NCBI GenBank assembly: GCA_907163375.1
Contig: CAJQUW010009258.1
Span: forward strand, 98,501-162,500
Reading direction: 5' to 3'
Length of the DNA stretch: 64,000 nt
From: Prostheceraeus crozeri
Taxonomy: Eukaryota > Platyhelminthes > Polycladida > Euryleptidae
Part shown: one piece after another, positions 48,101 to 57,145 of the stretch
How positions within the stretch are numbered: the first letter of the stretch is position 1
How the letters are laid out: each line of letters opens with the position of its first letter
The notes under the pieces: model-generated
Told to the model about the DNA's origin: nothing
What the model saw: only the letters and a program-made list of their open reading frames with translations
The model's database searches: none
Position numbers and translations under genes: made by a program

Positions 48101-51100
48101 CTCAAGCATATTGCAATGACACTTTTAAGCATTAACGTACGGGAGGAGGCTACTAATCAAGAGAAAACAGCTGAAATAATATTTGGGCAGTCGGCGCGAA
48201 CCGATTCGAATTTTCCTCGAATCGAATCTCGAAGCTTCGCATGTCCCTATTACATATCTATTTAGTCATAGGCTCCTTGTGAGGTGCACCGAACGTTCGG
48301 TTCGACCAAACCTCAATTTTCGAGAAGTCAGTCGGCATTCATGAGTAAAAGCTCATTGTTTAGATCAGTTGTGTTATGAGAAACAGCAAATTAGATTGGC
48401 GAGGTGTATCAGCAATTGTTGAGACATGAGGCGTGCAAAGTAATACAAATCACATGGTTGAAATCTTCAGTTTTCTGTTGGTTTAACCGAGGTACTAATG
48501 GCATACTAAGCTTTGATCTTTGGCCTGAAATTTCACTATTGTGTTCCTTAACACTGACTCTGTGATTTGCCTGGAGGGAGGGTACATCATTTTGTCATTG
48601 GCATTGTGATATCAAACTTTCTTGGAGATTTTACTTCTCCTTGTGATAAAATGAGTAGTTTGGATGGACTGAAAAGCTACAATCTGTATTTGAAGAGGAT
48701 TATCAGTTGTATTACTCCATCATATCATCATCCGTTTTGAGCCCACACGAAGTAAAATGAATAATTCATCGTCTATTTCTTCGACTTAATTAATATTTAC
48801 TCATGTGTTGTAGGAAACCAAGCAACAGCTGAGAATATGAACCTTGATGTGACTGCATCGGTGTCAGATCAGCTGCCTAAAACGGACGCAGATGATGCGA
48901 CACACGAGGAGAATGATACAGCAGTAGATGTATTTGAACTGCCGGTGAAGAGTGAGAAGGAAACTTGTGAACTTGAGGTTGAAGAAGCTTCGGATGAGAA
49001 GCCAGGTGAGAATCCTTTTCGATGATGTGCTGAGTTTCCATGCATCATCCTAGCAAATAATGGATTTTATGATGAAAGTCGTTAATTTGATCATGGGCTC
49101 CTTGATTTTAATAATAATAATACGCTTTATTAGTAAAGATGAAAAATACAAACGATACAAAAAGCGTCAGATCTTGCGCCCTATCGCTAGCTGGCGCACA
49201 TGCTTGTGAGCGGACAGTTGTTCTGGCGCAGCACAATCATTATATATTTGGAGTTCCGGTGCAGCAACAATCGAGTGCTCCTGCACCATCACAAGATCAA
49301 GACCAATTTCACTTGCCAGGTGTGCCAGCATGCCCTGCCGCCACTCTGCCTTGAACGTTCGGCAATTTAGTGTGCCGACTTTGACTGAGCGCAGATCTGA
49401 TTTGGCTGGAGCGCGATGGAGCTGCGCTTCGCGGTCCTCAGCGCCACCCGACGGATACGATTGCGTACTTGCCGAGTGAAGAGAAACATTATCTTTTGAT
49501 GTACAGCTGATTTCTGACCCATGGGGAGTCACACCGCTGATGTTACTGCCGACGTCATTATCACTGTCGTCACATGTTGGGAAGCTACGTCGAGCAAGGT
49601 TAAAGTACCAAAGTCGTCTTTCACCTCCTAACCATAGAGGTAGAATATACCTCTATGCTCCTGACGCGCCTGGGAAGTTTTGCACTCGCGGTGGAGGGCA
49701 TTGTGCGAAGGCTTATCAGTTGTTCCCGAGAATACACATGGCGAGTCGCAGTGCTTGACATTGAGATGGAGAGCGTTAGGGAAAACCGCGTAGGTTGAAA
49801 TCACTTTGAGAGCGCCATATTGAAAAAGAAAACAGATTGTACAAAATTGAAAATTCAAAAAGTTCTACGTCGAATTATGGAAAGTGGATGACACAGTGAT
49901 GATGGTCGTGAAGCGGGGATTCCGATGATATAAATCTGTACGTTGATGGGGCTCGGTGATGGAAGTTACAGCTGAGATGATACATCGGCAAGACGAGACA
50001 ATGAGGCACGTCAACACGCGAGCTCGCTAGCAGTTGTAAATCTCCTTGATTGTATCATGTATTCACGTGTAAAAGTACCATGAATTTGTGCAATTCGGCA
50101 AGTTGGTTGAGAAAGACCGAGTCAGATAGAAGAGCCTCGATTTTGTATAGGAATTAGTGCCTTAGCTTTTGCGCTAAGTTTCCATTCATAAAGATAATAT
50201 TAATAATTAGGGCGCTTGGTGCTATTGCGTGAATAGGATGAGATTTGCACCAAGGGCCCTCCAATGGGAATGGCTGTTGTACGTAGCGCTCTCCCATTTT
50301 CATTTGATATCTATGGTGAATTGAAACTCCATATATCTTGTACATGTAGGGCCAGTTGTCCTTTATCTATAACTACAATATGTACGTGTATCTGTGCTGC
50401 ACTGTTCTATCGACATGATTGAGCAAAAAAATGTTGTAATAAAATTATAGGGCGCTCTCTACATCTTCAATAAAATATAAGAAAGTTAACTCCAGAAAAG
50501 TTTCTCTCTTATCCCTATTAATTCTCTCTTATCCCTATTAAACCAAACTTATTATTGCAAAATTTATCGTCTTCCAAATTCTAAGCATCTAGGAGCAATT
50601 ATTTTGGTTAATGGTGCCATCATACAAAAATAGTAATGACTCGGCATGATGACTGATTTCATCAAGGTGGAACAATGCATGCTAGCAAACGTGACAGCTA
50701 GTAGCAACTAATTGAAGACAATGAGCCAATGACATACCTTTTCTTTGATAATCTCATAGCTTGGGTCATAAGAAGCATGTAAAGTGTAAAATGAAAGATA
50801 AGAATATTTAAGGACTATAAAGACGCTTTGTATCGATCATTCTATAAATGCTGCATAGAAAGCATCTTTGGTTAGTTCAGGATTATCGACATAGCAGGTA
50901 AACTATAACTAATATTTCATCCCGTAATACGCTATTGTTGATAGATAAATCAAGAGTAAATACATTTTTGGACTTGAATAAACAAAATCAAACTTTAATG
51001 TAATTACAAAAAAACAAGGTCTAATGCAAACATTTACATTTTTCATTCAAAATGCTTGCAGCTTAGGTTATAGGCCCAATTACTTTTTTCTTCAACATTT

Positions 51101-54100
51101 ACCGCAAAATAAGATCTGAGCTAGCCTTGTGTGATACAAGAATCTATGTAAGAATTATAGAACATCATTAGAATATTCTATATATTGTAGCTGTTTTAAT
51201 CATTCTAATAAGGGCGCTTGGTACACCTACTGTGCCAAACGCCCTTATTGAAAATTGAAAAGTTAGATATGTTTGAATTTCATTACATGCGCTTTAGTGC
51301 TATCACATACCTACCTGTTCATTACTAAATAAATGAGTATTTAATTAGAACTAAAAAAATATTGTACCAAGCGCCCTTTTTGTACAGAGAGCCCTGATTA
51401 TTGCTATAATGTACGAAGCGCCCAAATTTCTGATAATCGCATGTGCCAAGCACCCCAATCACAATAATAATAATAATAAAGACGTATCTTTAGAGAAAAG
51501 ATACAAAAATCCCAATAATGGAAATCGTGTCATCGTGTGATTGATGACGTGACATGACGTCTGTGACGTAAATGAAAATCAAAGCATATTCGTTGCTTGC
51601 TCCAACATTTTGACTACACATAGGACTCCAACGATGATCCTGACGTCGATGTGTGGCACATGGAACGTAGAATATTGCCATTTTGTGCCAAAACATTAAA
51701 TAGCAATACACAGTTTGGAACATCGGCGTCAGATCAGCTGTTCAAAACGGTCGCTGATGTTGCGACACACGGATGAGAGCGATACAGTGGAAGATGTCTT
51801 TGAACTGCCGGTGGACAGTGAAAAGAAACATGCTTGTGAAATTGAAGATGAAGAAGCTTCGGATCAGAATCCATATGAAAATCATTAAAGATGACATGCT
51901 AAGTATCTATGTATTCTCCGATAACATGAAAGATTTAAATGTGCTACCGTAATTAGGAAGAGCATGTCAGGTAGCCTGGCAGCCAGAATGAGTATCTGGA
52001 GGGAACGAGGCCGGAAATAAGACTTCTACAGAATGATATGCCCCCTATGAATCTGTGCGTTTGCCGAGTTCTACCTGGTTCCTCTTCTTGTCAGATAGGA
52101 TCAAAGAAAAACACTCGTGAATCGAATGGGACGTAGATTGAAGATTTTCTGGTTGAACCAGGCGCTGGGCGATCCGGGGAATCGCCTGGAAATTTTGGTG
52201 GGCCCTAGAATCGCCCTTCCATTTTAGCGGTATTCTGTAATAGTTTGCTACTAAGTTCAAGGAGCATAATTTCTTGATTTCAGCTGCTTTTAATATGACC
52301 ATTATCAAGCCCACTATATCTATTAAATTTTCCTCAACTCGATTACAAGATGTCTTTCTAAGGGGATGGTTATCCTCTCGACGCCGAATCATGTCAGCCT
52401 TATAGATCTTGCCACATCATGATTTTGGGCTATCCACATCTGCTATAGTTTCATCGTTGGTGTGCTCTAATATTATCGTAGCTGCAATCCAACCGCGTGT
52501 AGCCCTTTATCTACCTTAGCATTCGCATATCAGCCACGTGAAACCTCTGTTCATCCGTCTTGAGAGGGACCAGCACTCCGATCCAGACTGGATGTTTATT
52601 GGAACAATAGACGAGTACACCTTGCTCTTTGTCATGAGGGACATATCTTTATCACAGTGCTGGGGTCAGTTTCTTCCAACTTCCATCGACATTTCTCACA
52701 GCTTCTGATGTCAAGGAGTGACATTTTTACCAGACGATAGCGATGGATTCATTTCGGATATTCAAAACTTATTTGTGAAAATTCTGTTTAATATGTCTGC
52801 CTATAACTCCTTCAGAACTACATAATCTCGAAGTGACTAACCATGGTCATTGGGAATTGGTGATTGGATTGATTCTTTCCACTTAACTTTAAAGAAGTCT
52901 ACTAGGAAATTTATTCGGTGCATAGCGACACATTCAACATTCTGTCCATAGATTGACGCCGAGAAGGAGCACGTGTCGAGGTTAGACAGCCACAGTGATA
53001 GCTTGCTGCATTATCCAGGGCTATCTCTCTTCCGGTTTTAATCGGAATTCCGGCTTTTTTCAGATTAAACTAAGTATTGTGAAAATGTTCTACCAAGGAA
53101 CAAATAATTTACTTTCTGAAGCATTTTAAGATTATGAGGGGGCCCTCTTGAGATCGTTATGATGCCCTTTTAGATTGTGAAGGGCCCTCTTGAGATCATG
53201 AGGAAACAGAGCACGGCTAAAATTCCAGAAAAGTTATTACACTACTTCTCGTAATGGCTTAAATCAAACATCTCTCTCATCTCTTGCCTTTTTTCCTTTC
53301 GTGGTCTGGGTATCATTTTAGATTAAATATCATTAATATCATGTAATGTGCGATAGTTTATAGTCGTCAATTCATGCTGTGACATGGATTCATTTTTAGT
53401 GTGACGTGGCGGATGATGTTCTACTTTGAACTTTGTTTGTAATAAATATAATTTTCCTGTTAATATAGAGGATATCCCACAGTGAACCCCCAACGTCGCT
53501 TTCTTATCGATTCCCTATTCTCTCACTGATCATTTCAAAGTTTTTTGAAATGGCAGTTAGCGACTCAGTGATGACTTTCTGTAGTTAATTTATTTATGAT
53601 TCAAAAGAAAACAGTTTTTAACATTTTAAAATAAAAACTAGAAGTGTTGATCGATCGATTTCATGTCATTATTGGATATATCATCAGGACAAAGTTACAA
53701 TAAAGATGAAACCAATAAATACATTAATTTTCGTTTCTATTTTAATATGATCTTAGTGGGTTCGCAATCTCACAGTTGTTGACACTAGTAACACTAGCAC
53801 CACTATGACAGTTTATTTTCTGCTTGCTCACCATTTGCCCTAACACAATCTAATTATTCGGTCAGCAGCGCAAGAGCATGTCTCTACGCAATCGCTCGTC
53901 AATCTGGTGAAAAACGGTGCAAATTTTGTTTTCCAGCTCAGCCCAATGTATAGGATGACTGCAATTCACCATTTCCTTAACGTGTTCAAGCGAAAAAATG
54001 TCATGAGACATTCCACAGGCAGTCATGACGGTCAATCCATGATTTTGGAAAATGATTGTTTAAATAATTAACGATCGGTCGGTAGTAGTGCGCTGACACT

Positions 54101-57100
54101 CCATCCTGCATGAAGATGCTCCTATCCTCAGTGACATTCGGTATCACTTAATACAGCATGGAAAGGAAGTTTTTACCATTCATTGTCAGTTTCTCGAAAG
54201 AAAAATGGCTCAATAGCGCATAAGGAAATGACTGTCCAAGCTTTTAGACTGCGTTGATCCGTGGAATTTGTGTGAAGATATTTGTTGTGACCAGACCGCT
54301 CTGCAGAAGTAGTCCTCCAAATATCGAACAGCTGAATAGCAATTCCTAGTGGTTTCATAAAAAAATCTTCACATTAAAGACGAGATCTTGTATCGTGTGA
54401 CGTCATGGCATGATTAATAGAGAATGACAGAGCTGCACGAGAATAATGCCTTATAATTTTGAATGTAAAATTTTTAACGAAATGGAGAAGTTTATTTTTG
54501 AAACATTTGAGCTGATTATTCGTGCTGGTTTTGCGTTGTGGTAGGGGGAGGAGTCTCAGTAGTACATTCTATTTAGCCTTCAAAAGCAGTTCTTTTGAAA
54601 ATAGTAGTTTTTCGAGTCATGCATTCTAGTGCACCTGGTAAAAACTGATGATTGAAAAAGCACCAGTAACAGTATTATGCCATTTATTTACTTGCTGACT
54701 GAGGATTCATTAGCATCTTTATTGCAACAGACCCAGCTTCTGTCTGAACGCTTTCAAAACTTATCGGATTGTGGGATATCGAATGATTGCAATTTTTTTA
54801 CTTTAAGGGGGCCCACGGCTGCGCATTATAGGGGGCCCATTCCGATTTGACTTTACGGCTTTTATTTTTGATAAGAGTGGCAGCCTTGATTATCTGACAG
54901 TAAAAGCTATTCACCATAACTTCATTGCAACTGAGCCCAATGACTTGCATGTACTTCGATCAGTCAGTCTTGTAGAAAAATTTCACAACCCATTTCGCAA
55001 GGTTTTGTGCTGTTTCTAGGCTAGAATAGCAGATGTTTTCCTACATGTCTTGCGATTCCAGCTGACTACTCTCTTTCAAAAAGTGTATATGCAAATACTG
55101 TATAGCAAGTGACATATTCTGATGCTCCTATTCAAATTCAGGGGTAGCAGTTGCGAATCCTGCTTGCCTATTTCCAACGCCCCTGACTATGATGTATTCC
55201 GTGGCGGATGATTGCTCTAAGGTTGTCCGTCATTTGAAGCCACAGTGATTCTCTTGATTCAGCCGAAGGGTTGTTCGTTGAGGATACTGACAGGTGTTTT
55301 GTTTCGGAACTCTTTCCTCACTCGGTATAGCTATAACCGTGGAATTTCAGGATCTGAGGTGCGCCGAAGTAGGGTTCGTAGGGGACTTTTAGCATCACTT
55401 CGTGGATATGACGCCGGTAAACTTCCATCAGCAGAAGACCATCGCCTGCCATTCTGCCGATTCCATCAATGGTAAAAATAACTCATCAAACTCCTGAAAG
55501 TTGGTCCCACTGAAGTACAACAGTGATTGTCTCTTGAGCTTCTAGATGTGACAGCACTTTGACTCAGTTTTCCATCGCATTGGAGAACAGCGGCAAAGTC
55601 TCAAATTTCAGGAAGCATTTTCTTTTTGTTGTTTTACCCAGCTCCGTCTAGCGGATAGGAGGTTGCGTATCGAGACAACACGAAGCGGCACACCCAGTAA
55701 GCAAATAAATGCCTACTGCTGGCGAGGAGTGCCCCGGGGAGGAGATGGGTATTCCGATACCACCGGGCTCCTACCATTTCCAAGACAAACCTGTTCACAC
55801 ACGGTGAACACCACTGACTGCGGAGGGCAGCAACCGCAATGGTCCCACCCCACACCCTGCCCGAAGAGGAGCGGCGGCCATCGCTGAGGGGATATAGGAC
55901 AAGTTTACAAGTTACCTCACACAGTTTAAATCTTCATTGAAAATGCGACTTCAATAAAAATAATAATTTAGAATCACCGGCGCCCCACCTTTATCAGCAG
56001 TTGTAATATGCAATCATATATACTGTATATATCGTTGTTGAGTAGCATGCTCAGAGCATTTTGAGAATCGTTGAGTTCTCCTTTTTTTACGGAATTATTA
56101 TGAGACCTCCTCTATTCGCTTTCCAGGCTTGCCGCATCAGAGACCCGAAGCCAAAATGATAGAAAGCGTGAATTGTATTAGAAGTACAAGTGATTCAAGC
56201 AATCTTCAAAGGAGAAAGTGCAATCAATATATAAGTGACCTTCGTGAGAAGTCGTTTAATAAGAAGACAACGTTGGGTGCTCATTCTCGAAGGCACACTG
56301 TACAAGACCCGGATATATTTCAAATTGGTCGACAGTTGAGGATCGATGACCAAACTGATGCTGCTAAAAATTTCCAATGTAGGACTCGTGGGGAGGTTTA
56401 CTCTCAGAGACGAAATCTGAATATACATGTTCAAACGCATGCTGGTGAAAAACCATTCTCATGCAACACTTGTGGGAAGAATTTCCTTCAGAAGATGCAT
56501 TTGAAACATCATATGCGAACGCATACTGGCGAAAAGCCGTTCGTATGTAAGACCTGTGGGAAGACTTTCTCACAGCGAGGAAATTTGAATATTCATATTC
56601 GAACTCATACGGGTGAAAAACCATTCTCGTGCAAGATCTGTGGTAGGACTTTCTCTCAAAAATCACATTTGAATTATCATGTTCGAACCCATGCTGGTGA
56701 AGCACCATTCTCATGTCAGACTTGCGGGAAGAATTTCCTTCGGAAGGGAGATTTGAAATATCATATGCGAACGCATGCTGGCGAAAAACCGCTCTCGTGC
56801 AAGATCTGTGGGAAGACTTTCTCTCAAAAAGTACGTTTGAATAATCATGTTCGAACCCATGCTGGTGAAGCACCATTCTCATGTCAGACTTGCGGGAAGA
56901 ATTTCCTTCGGAAGGGAGATTTGAAATATCATATGCGAACGCATACTGGCGAAAAACCGCTCTCGTGCAAGATCTGTGGGAAGACTTTCTCTCAAAAAGT
57001 ACGTTTGAATCTTCATGTTCAAAGGCATGCTGGTGAAGCACCATTCTCATGTCAGACTTGCGGGAAGAATTTCCTTCGGAAGGGAGATTTGAAATATCAT

Positions 57101-57145
57101 ATGCGAACGCATACCGTGAAACAGGGTTACTTTGCCATATTTTGA
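41840..57145 (+). CDS. Zinc-finger gene B, paralogue of gene A, truncated by a transposon
   Basis: I join 41840-41970, 42030-42078, 42139-42190, 48814-49005 and 56127-57145. All junctions are GT-AG and the sum is 1443 bases, exactly 481 codons. The 480-residue prediction has the same N-terminal module as gene A, one acidic segment, a basic leader, a degenerate finger and eight intact C2H2 fingers. The last ten residues (TVKQGYFAIF) come from the left end of a pogo-like transposon at 57114. Before that insertion the array probably continued to about 60522. The protein is probably nuclear and DNA-binding. The exon choice is by inspection, and extra exons may exist in the long introns. Confidence 0.65.
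42236..42275 (+). pseudogene. Partial duplicate of gene B exon 3
   Basis: The stretch GCATTGTGATCGA...GACAAAG followed by GTAAGG copies the end of exon 3 and its donor, about 85 bp downstream of the original. No clear acceptor precedes it, so it probably is not spliced in. Confidence 0.45.
42276..43437. other. Gene B intron sequence
   Basis: Nothing is recognised until the decayed exon copy at 43438. The last 100 bases before it resemble the sequence before the intact exon at 48814, marking a duplicated unit. Confidence 0.5.
43438..43658 (+). pseudogene. Decayed copy of the acidic exon (copy a)
   Basis: Following GTGTTTTAG, the sequence GCAATCAAACAGCAGCTGA aligns with the start of the intact exon at 48814. 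The frame reaches a TAG after about 25 codons, further indels follow, and the donor is a weak GTTAGA. It is a pseudo-exon from tandem duplication. Confidence 0.65.
44438..44610. repeat. DDD transposon left inverted repeat
   Basis: This 173-bp segment is matched in reverse complement by 45959-46131 except for about one base. Confidence 0.9.
44784..45795 (+). pseudogene. DDD transposase, one frame break
   Basis: The protein starts MDDYSVAERAKCAAWYEWL. A paired helix-turn-helix region follows (DARTIKRWHTNLL; TSTRRASNALQVSRRTIQRIL), then the catalytic motifs SDEAHFHLDG near 45255, IIFMQDGAPPHW near 45465 and SPDLTPCDFFLWGF near 45590. Between the second aspartate and the PCD aspartate I count 42 residues, so it belongs with long-spaced DDD relatives, perhaps the DD41D group, rather than DD34E Tc1. 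The frame changes between 45400 and 45440, where residues expected between GPL and LDKRG appear to be missing. This points to a small internal deletion. Otherwise it is intact. Confidence 0.85.
45959..46131. repeat. DDD transposon right inverted repeat
   Basis: This is the reverse complement of 44438-44610. TA follows at 46132. Confidence 0.9.
46430..46805. repeat. Foldback repeat inside the hAT element
   Basis: Nested inverted pairs are visible. ACCAAATCTCAACAGG near 46444 pairs with CTGGTTGAGATTTAGC near 46780. CAATATCTGTATTT near 46487 pairs with AAATACAGATATTG near 46577. GTCAGCGCACTAAAT near 46679 pairs with the later GGTGCGCTGACTT near 46760. It may be a small MITE or part of the hAT interior. 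Confidence 0.55.
47295..48041. mobile_element. MITE with CCGTATTTCTTTGAATA ends (0.75 kb)
   Basis: The left end CCGTATTTCTTTGAATAAGA is matched in reverse complement at the right end (GAATATGAGACGC... reading inward). TA lies on each side. GCGTCTCTTATT motifs repeat just inside both ends. There is no coding capacity. A related CCGTATTTCC...AAGCGTCGC stretch occurs near 37508. Confidence 0.75.
48250..48813. other. Gene B intron, duplicated unit
   Basis: No gene is seen. The last 150 bases match the sequence before the decayed exon at 43438, so this belongs to the tandemly duplicated exon unit. It ends in the acceptor GTGTTGTAG. Confidence 0.5.
48814..49005 (+). CDS. Gene B acidic phase-1 exon (intact copy b)
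   Basis: The 192-bp exon lies between TTGTAG and GTGAGAAT and is phase 1 at both ends. It encodes 64 residues: GNQATAENMNLDVTASVSD, QLPKTDADD, then LPVKSEKETCELEVEEASDE and KPG. It aligns with gene A exon 4 and with the decayed copies at 43438 and 51722. The acidic composition suggests an unstructured linker. It is the only copy in gene B with an open frame and both splice sites. Confidence 0.65.
49100..49870 (-). mobile_element. LINE, internally deleted: endonuclease start plus 3' tail
   Basis: The minus strand at 49400-49230 reads VKVGTLNCRTFKAEWRQGML, then HLASEIGLDLVMVQEHSIV. This is the start of an apurinic-type LINE endonuclease, with its TLNCR and QEH motifs. Near 49165 coding stops, and the sequence passes straight to a tail containing AATAAAGCG and ATT repeats at about 49110-49140. 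The reverse transcriptase is missing, so a large deletion or a template switch joined the two ends. Confidence 0.7.
49871..50207. other. Gene B intron, no feature recognised
   Basis: Nothing is recognised between the LINE remnant and the GGGCGCTTGG repeat region. Confidence 0.45.
50208..51455. repeat. Region with GGGCGCTTGG motifs in both orientations
   Basis: TAGGGCGCTTGGTGC opens the region at 50208. Related forms occur in both orientations near 51212, 51237, 51367, 51412 and 51446. The copies at 51207-51249 make a perfect-looking hairpin with a short loop. Inverted ends suggest one or more non-autonomous DNA elements, but no clean target duplication is seen. There is no coding sequence. 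Confidence 0.5.
51456..51720 (-). mobile_element. Probable LINE 3' tail
   Basis: On the minus strand the sequence ends ATACGTCTTTATTATTATT, resembling the AATAAAGCG(TATT)n tail of the LINE at 49100. No coding portion is recognisable. It lies directly before a decayed exon copy, whose 5' part it seems to have replaced. Confidence 0.35.
51722..51888 (+). pseudogene. Decayed copy of the acidic exon (copy c)
   Basis: GTCAGATCAGCTGTTCAAAA and the later GAACTGCCGGTG and GAAGAAGCTTCGGATCAG align with the intact exon at 48814-49005. The 5' third and acceptor are missing, a frame change brings a TGA after about 18 codons, and the donor position reads ATGAAAAT. It cannot be spliced as a coding exon. 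Confidence 0.7.
51889..53015. other. Gene B intron, no feature recognised
   Basis: About 1.1 kb without a domain-bearing frame. An inverted pair of GGCGATTC-like words near 52165-52215 hints at an old element, but I cannot delimit it. Confidence 0.4.
53016..54887. mobile_element. Probable hAT-like element with GGGGGCCC subterminal motifs
   Basis: The left end CAGGGCTATCTCTCTT and the right end, in reverse complement CAAGGCTGCCACTCTT, agree at 12 of 16 positions. ATTATC abuts both sides. This is a 6-bp rather than 8-bp direct repeat, so the call is tentative. GGGCCC-rich motifs recur near both ends (53145, 53190, 54808 and 54832). No hAT transposase is seen. The transposase fossil at 53860-54370 lies inside but belongs to a different superfamily. 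Confidence 0.45.
53860..54370 (-). mobile_element. DDD transposase fossil (Tc1/mariner superfamily)
   Basis: The minus strand near 54250-54180 reads CAIEPFFFRETDNEW, and near 54120-53960 with frame changes RSIFMQDGVSAHYYRPIVN and NYLNNHFPKSWIDRH. These correspond to the GPFFF and QDGAPPHY regions of transposases like the one at 44784-45795. Stops and indels make it unreadable as one protein. No terminal repeats were identified. Confidence 0.6.
54888..55639. other. Gene B intron, no feature recognised
   Basis: I see only short frames and no recognisable repeat boundaries. Confidence 0.4.
55640..55920. other. GC-rich island of unknown origin
   Basis: This 280-bp stretch is markedly richer in G and C than its surroundings, and a frame of 74 codons is open on the plus strand (55663-55887). 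The composition and codon pattern suggest a 5' or 3' fragment of a retroelement, but no motif identifies it. Confidence 0.3.
56127..57145 (+). CDS. Gene B last exon: eight C2H2 fingers, ending inside a transposon
   Basis: The exon follows CGCTTTCCAG in phase 1. It encodes GLPHQRPEAKMIES, a basic leader, one degenerate finger lacking its second cysteine (CRTRGEVYS), then eight intact C2H2 fingers from about 56461 to 57112. Two finger types alternate: CQTCGKNFLRKGDLKYHMRTH-like and [21 protein letters not shown]-like. Fingers 4-8 are largely 168-bp two-finger repeats (56699-56866, 56867-57034, and a third cut by the transposon). Fingers 4, 6 and 8 have identical contact residues, so the site should be repetitive. 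The stop lies in transposon sequence. Confidence 0.9.

Larger units (their letters stand above)
43740..48249. mobile_element. hAT-like element (4.5 kb) carrying two other transposons
   Basis: The left end AAGGGACCTGCGAATCGG and the right end, in reverse complement TAGGGACATGCGAAGC, are imperfect inverted repeats. Both are followed by GAATCGAATC-rich sequence. TTACATAT at 43732-43739 and 48250-48257 is a perfect 8-bp target duplication. Removing the transposons at 44438-46131 and 47295-48041 leaves about 2.1 kb with no hAT transposase recognised. It is therefore non-autonomous and older than both passengers. It sits in the intron after the decayed exon copy. Confidence 0.82.

Noticed and set aside
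53860-54370. Transposase of the surrounding hAT-like element
   Set aside because: Its motifs (FFFRETDNEW, FMQDG) belong to the Tc1/mariner superfamily, not hAT, so it is a separate older insertion.
55663-55887. 74-codon frame as a host gene
   Set aside because: No homologue or domain recognised and no good splice context; more likely part of a GC-rich retroelement fragment.
56364-57050. Long minus-strand frame of 228 codons opposite the gene B fingers
   Set aside because: It is the antisense shadow of a repetitive finger array and repeats with the same 84-bp period. It has no domain of its own.
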